This document shows, piece after piece, positions 61,273 to 64,000 of a stretch of DNA of 64,000 nt. Numbering within the stretch: the stretch's first letter is position 1; the number at the start of each line of letters is the position of its first letter. Source of the DNA: Thermosporothrix hazakensis (lineage in GTDB: Bacteria > Chloroflexota > Ktedonobacteria > Ktedonobacterales > Ktedonobacteraceae); NCBI RefSeq assembly GCF_003253565.1, contig NZ_QKUF01000005.1, positions 231,383 to 295,382 of the forward strand, given 5' to 3'. The position numbers and the translations under genes are program-made. The notes below the pieces were generated by a model that was not told where the DNA came from, did no database searches, and saw only the letters and a list, made by a program, of their open reading frames with translations.

Positions 61273-63279
61273 CTATTGCTCCTTCATTTGTTCAAGCAGA
61301 AGATTCCCTGTCATATCAACCCGTAAGCGCCACGCAGGCGGTACCACGGTCGTTGTATCATATTGCACAATAATTGCAGGCCCCGAGAGTTCGGTATCAA
61401 CAGCCAGAACAGACCGCTCATAAATCGGCACAACAAAAGGCATTGCTCCAGTCTCCGAAGGGAATAGAGCCGTCCGATATGCAAATGGCTGTATCTCGTT
61501 CGTGTTCTGGGCCTTTCGACTCTCAAGGGCTGGTTTATGGGCTTTTCCTCGTGCCTTCAAACGCACATTCACCACCTGAACGCGCTCATTCGGGTCACAG
61601 TAACCAAAGCGCTGCTCATGAGCCATATGAAATCGCTGGACAGCCTCAACAATGGAACCAGTAAAGGGAACAAATAATTCATAGGATTGTCCGATATAGC
61701 GCATATCTAAGTAGCGCTCGAGCACAATATCTTGCTCAGCAATTCCTTCACGCAGAAGATCCGCATGCCCTTGTGCTTCCAAAGACGCTAGAGCGTCGAT
61801 TATGGGCTGTTGAGCCTCTTCGACAGGAACCATGATAGTCTGCACATAATCTTTTAGCGTATCGGCGACAAGCATTCCCAGAGCTGACAGTACTCCTGGT
61901 GTCGTTGGAATGAGCACTCGAGGGATCCCTAATGCTGCCGCCAGTTCACAAGCGTGTAACGGACCAGCTCCACCAAATGCAACAAGGACACAATCACGAG
62001 GGTCGCTGCCCCGAGCAACCGAGATCACGCGAATAGCTGCTTCCATATTGGCATTCACGACACGAATAATACCCAGAGCGGCCTCTTCGACTGTTGTTTC
62101 CAGACGAAGCGCGATCTTCTCTACTGCATTTCTTGCTCGCTGGACATCAAGCGACATCGTGCCACCAAGAAAAGCCTCAGGGATCAACCTGCCAAGAACA
62201 ACATTCGCGTCTGTCACTGTTGCTTCCGTTCCACCCAGACCATATGCTGCCGGGCCGGGAGATGCGCCAGCAGAAACAGGCCCAACTTTCAGAGCACCAC
62301 CGACATCGAACCAGGCGATACTACCACCACCCGAACCAACTGTATGAATATCAATCATCGGCAACTTTGAGGGATACCCCCCAACCGAACCCGATGTCGT
62401 TTCGTTGATACCACCATCAATCAAGGCGACATCGGTTGAGGTTCCGCCGATATCAAAGGAGATCGCTTTCTGAAAGCCGGAAAGCCGTGCAACATAGGCT
62501 GCGCCAACCACACCAGCCGCAGGCCCGGAAAGCAATGTACGAGCCGCTTCCTTCCGCGCGGTTGTACAGGAAATAGAGCCACCATTTGACTGCATAATCC
62601 GAAAGGTGATTCCCGAGGGCAGCTTCTCTTCCAGAGAGGCCAGATATCGGCTCATTAGCGGGCCAACATAGGCATTGAGTACGGTTGTACTGGTTCGCTC
62701 ATACTCACGAAACTCCGGTACAACCTCAGAAGATGCGGAGACAAAATAACCGGCCTTTCGTGCAGCATCAGCCACCGCTTGCTCATGCGTCGGGTTGGCA
62801 AAGCTAAAGAGCAATGAGATAGCAACCGACTCAACGCCGGCCGCATGGAGGGTACGCAAAGCCTGTTCCAGCGTCATCTGATCCAGAGGGAGTATCTCTT
62901 CTCCTCGCTCATTCAACCGCTCTATAACCTCAACGCGCAACGAACGAGGCACCAGGGGAGGCTGTTTCTGAACCCGCAAATTATAGATCTCAGGTCGAGT
63001 CTGGCGCCCAATTTCCAGCACATCTCGAAACCCTGCGGTCGTAATTAACCCTGTAACCGCTCCCTTTCGCTCAAGAACCGCATTCGTAGCTACTGTAGAA
63101 CCATGAATCAAAACGCGCAACTCATCAAAAATACCGAGGTCATTCAATCCACGGAGAATCGCTTTTGATGGATCATCGGGTGTAGAAAGCACCTTGTGGA
63201 CTCGCAACGCACCTTTCTGGAGCACCACAATATCGGTAAAAGTTCCGCCAGTATCAACACCAACCAGATGCGTAACCAT
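61273..63279 (-). CDS. Hydantoinase A/oxoprolinase family, HyuA-like
   Basis: The ATP-binding alpha subunit, 668 residues. LVGVDTGGTFTDIVVL is the N-terminal phosphate loop, IHGSTVATNAVLERKGAVTGLITT follows, SFDIGGTSTDVALI is the second actin-fold motif, and LVAFGGAGPLHACELA the third. The layout fits HyuA/OplA members. GAAGGAG precedes the ATG. It is the first gene of the pair with hyuB; a possible promoter on the minus strand has TTGTTC and TATGTT 17 bases apart near 63368-63390. Confidence 0.93.
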   Translation of the reverse strand: MVTHLVGVDTGGTFTDIVVLQKGALRVHKVLSTPDDPSKAILRGLNDLGIFDELRVLIHGSTVATNAVLERKGAVTGLITTAGFRDVLEIGRQTRPEIYNLRVQKQPPLVPRSLRVEVIERLNERGEEILPLDQMTLEQALRTLHAAGVESVAISLLFSFANPTHEQAVADAARKAGYFVSASSEVVPEFREYERTSTTVLNAYVGPLMSRYLASLEEKLPSGITFRIMQSNGGSISCTTARKEAARTLLSGPAAGVVGAAYVARLSGFQKAISFDIGGTSTDVALIDGGINETTSGSVGGYPSKLPMIDIHTVGSGGGSIAWFDVGGALKVGPVSAGASPGPAAYGLGGTEATVTDANVVLGRLIPEAFLGGTMSLDVQRARNAVEKIALRLETTVEEAALGIIRVVNANMEAAIRVISVARGSDPRDCVLVAFGGAGPLHACELAAALGIPRVLIPTTPGVLSALGMLVADTLKDYVQTIMVPVEEAQQPIIDALASLEAQGHADLLREGIAEQDIVLERYLDMRYIGQSYELFVPFTGSIVEAVQRFHMAHEQRFGYCDPNERVQVVNVRLKARGKAHKPALESRKAQNTNEIQPFAYRTALFPSETGAMPFVVPIYERSVLAVDTELSGPAIIVQYDTTTVVPPAWRLRVDMTGNLLLEQMKEQ

Positions 63280-63596
63280 TGCCTTACTCCTTCCCCTTCA
63301 ATGACAAGTTCTCGGGCGCCAATCTCTCCCTCTTCTATAGCGACAGAATCAAAAAGAAAAGGGAACATATGATTCTAGCAAAAGAGGAACAATGAATTAT
63401 AGTACACGTTTCCCCAATCTGGCGCTATACTTTAGCAACAATTCGGCCTGTATCATTCCAAAAAGGGATACACGAATAATACTCTATTTCAGAGTTCTCG
63501 TGAAGAGGATTGTAACTGTGAAGGCACATACGGATAGAGAGCAAGCGCTTCAGTGCAACACTGGAGCGCTTTTCACCTGATGGCGGGCCAAAAATG
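63280..63596. other. Intergenic region with a plus-strand hairpin
   Basis: No convincing gene. It holds the probable hyuA promoter (minus strand) and, at 63544-63573, a strong hairpin of plus-strand polarity. That hairpin pairs AGCGCTTCAGTG with CACTGGAGCGCT, one G-U on the plus-strand RNA, followed by TTTT. A 62-codon plus-strand frame (63392-63580) overlaps the hairpin and is not supported. A small RNA ending at 63573 is possible but its promoter is weak. Confidence 0.4.
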
Positions 63597-63629
63597 CAAA
63601 AAGGCCCGTCCCCGCTTCCGGGGCGAACC
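63597..63629 (-). terminator. Terminator of the rRNA transcript
   Basis: On the minus strand GGTTCG-CCCCG pairs with CGGGG-A-CGGGCC (one bulged A, two G-U) around a four-base loop, followed by TTTTT. It lies about 135 bases after the 23S 3' end. Confidence 0.75.
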
Positions 63630-63762
63630 TCTTTCTCCTGTCCACTGAAGAGTAGAAAGCAATCTCTCAAGAGCGATCATTCAATTTTGCCGAACTGTCA
63701 TCGATGCTGCACCCGCTCGGACACCTTCCTCTGCACCACTTCCCCTCACCTGCGAGGCTCCG

Positions 63763-64000
63763 ATTCAACAAGCCGTTCGACCATTAGTCCCGTTCCGCTT
63801 CGCCTGTTACCAGACGTCCACGCACGGTCTATCTACCAGATCTTCTTTCTGGGGTCTTGGCTCCCTCCTCTCGGAGAGAGCGGGAAGACTCTTCTTGGGG
63901 TCGGCTTCGCGCTTAGATGCTTTCAGCGCTTCTCCTTTCTTGACGTAGCTACTCAGCTCTGGCCCAGGCAGGCCAACTGACGCACCAGCGGTCAAGCCAT
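63763..64000 (-). rRNA. 23S ribosomal RNA, 3' end (partial)
   Basis: On the minus strand the segment GCGCTGAAAGCATCTAAGCG, followed by CGAAGCC and later GACTAATGG, is the conserved 3' part of 23S rRNA. By comparison with the E. coli end, the 3' terminus is near 63763 (approximate). The gene continues beyond the right edge. No 5S rRNA is found between the 3' end and the terminator at 63597. Confidence 0.93.

Noticed and set aside
63392..63580. 62-codon plus-strand frame near the 23S gene
   Set aside because: Composition is unlike a protein, it overlaps a hairpin, and AGAGGA is only three bases from its ATG.
1..64000. CRISPR arrays, insertion sequences, tRNAs
   Set aside because: Reading the intergenic regions showed no repeat-spacer array, no transposase and no cloverleaf with a CCA-type acceptor; a tRNA search program would be decisive.

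Overview
The window reads as a chromosomal segment of a Gram-positive-type, F420-producing bacterium, most likely Chloroflexota and within it class Ktedonobacteria. This is inference. It rests on moderate GC, a coenzyme F420 operon, Tat/lipoprotein-type solute-binding proteins, LplB/LplC-type sugar permeases, a one-component membrane-bound XRE regulator and stand-alone receiver proteins. No taxonomic marker could be searched. Genes are densely packed and mostly housekeeping or metabolic. Nearly all transcription units end in clear hairpins, and many starts carry AAGGAG/GGAGG-type ribosome binding sites. Several genes start at GTG or TTG. I see no CRISPR array, insertion sequence, prophage or tRNA. 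The only RNA gene is the 3' end of a 23S rRNA at the right edge (minus strand).

Layout, left to right. 1-4.4 kb: a truncated PIG-L deacetylase, purA with an upstream TrmB-type regulator under a promoter embedded in a perfect 32-bp palindrome, a second PIG-L deacetylase, and DoxX. 4.4-6.1 kb: an orphan peptide-binding lipoprotein. 6.3-10.2 kb: the F420 operon (cofE, nitroreductase, cofD, cofC and two F420-type PPOX flavoenzymes). 10.3-14.6 kb: a membrane protein, glnA behind a 0.5-kb regulatory region, moaA and a small HTH protein. 14.7-22.1 kb: a GNAT protein, a class V aminotransferase, and a carbohydrate ABC importer split over two promoters that share an AAACGTTT operator. 22.1-27.1 kb: smc and a formyltransferase.

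27.1-29.9 kb is the most striking locus. A protein made of two tandem YggX (iron-trafficking) domains is translationally coupled to a B12-binding radical SAM protein. That reading frame does not really stop at its TGA: it continues as Cys-Sec-Ala-Glu-Pro, followed by nine more residues and TAA, with a SECIS-like hairpin just after the TGA. This matches the CUAEP-tail selenoprotein type of radical SAM enzyme, so the ordinary gene call would miss the C-terminus. A YbaK-type deacylase follows.

30-47 kb: a ClC channel with CBS domains, a receiver protein, flavin reductase, a HIT protein, 3-hydroxybutyryl-CoA dehydrogenase, a cytochrome-oxidase-subunit-IV/PRC-like fusion, an orphan DppC-type permease, an ABC-2 exporter operon, a coiled-coil protein, an amidohydrolase, a polysaccharide deacetylase, SMP-30, DUF4349, Nudix and a pseudouridine synthase. 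47.8-59.6 kb: PAC2 coupled to an NDP-forming acyl-CoA synthetase alpha-type protein, a nitronate monooxygenase-like protein, HtrA, a membrane XRE sensor, a receiver, and a four-gene minus-strand operon. That operon starts with a class V aminotransferase homologue lacking its PLP lysine, then a zinc-ribbon protein, an ornithine cyclodeaminase homologue and a beta-propeller lipoprotein. 59.2-63.3 kb: glutaredoxin and the hyuAB hydantoinase/oxoprolinase pair. 63.6-64 kb: the 23S rRNA end with its terminator and no 5S gene between them.
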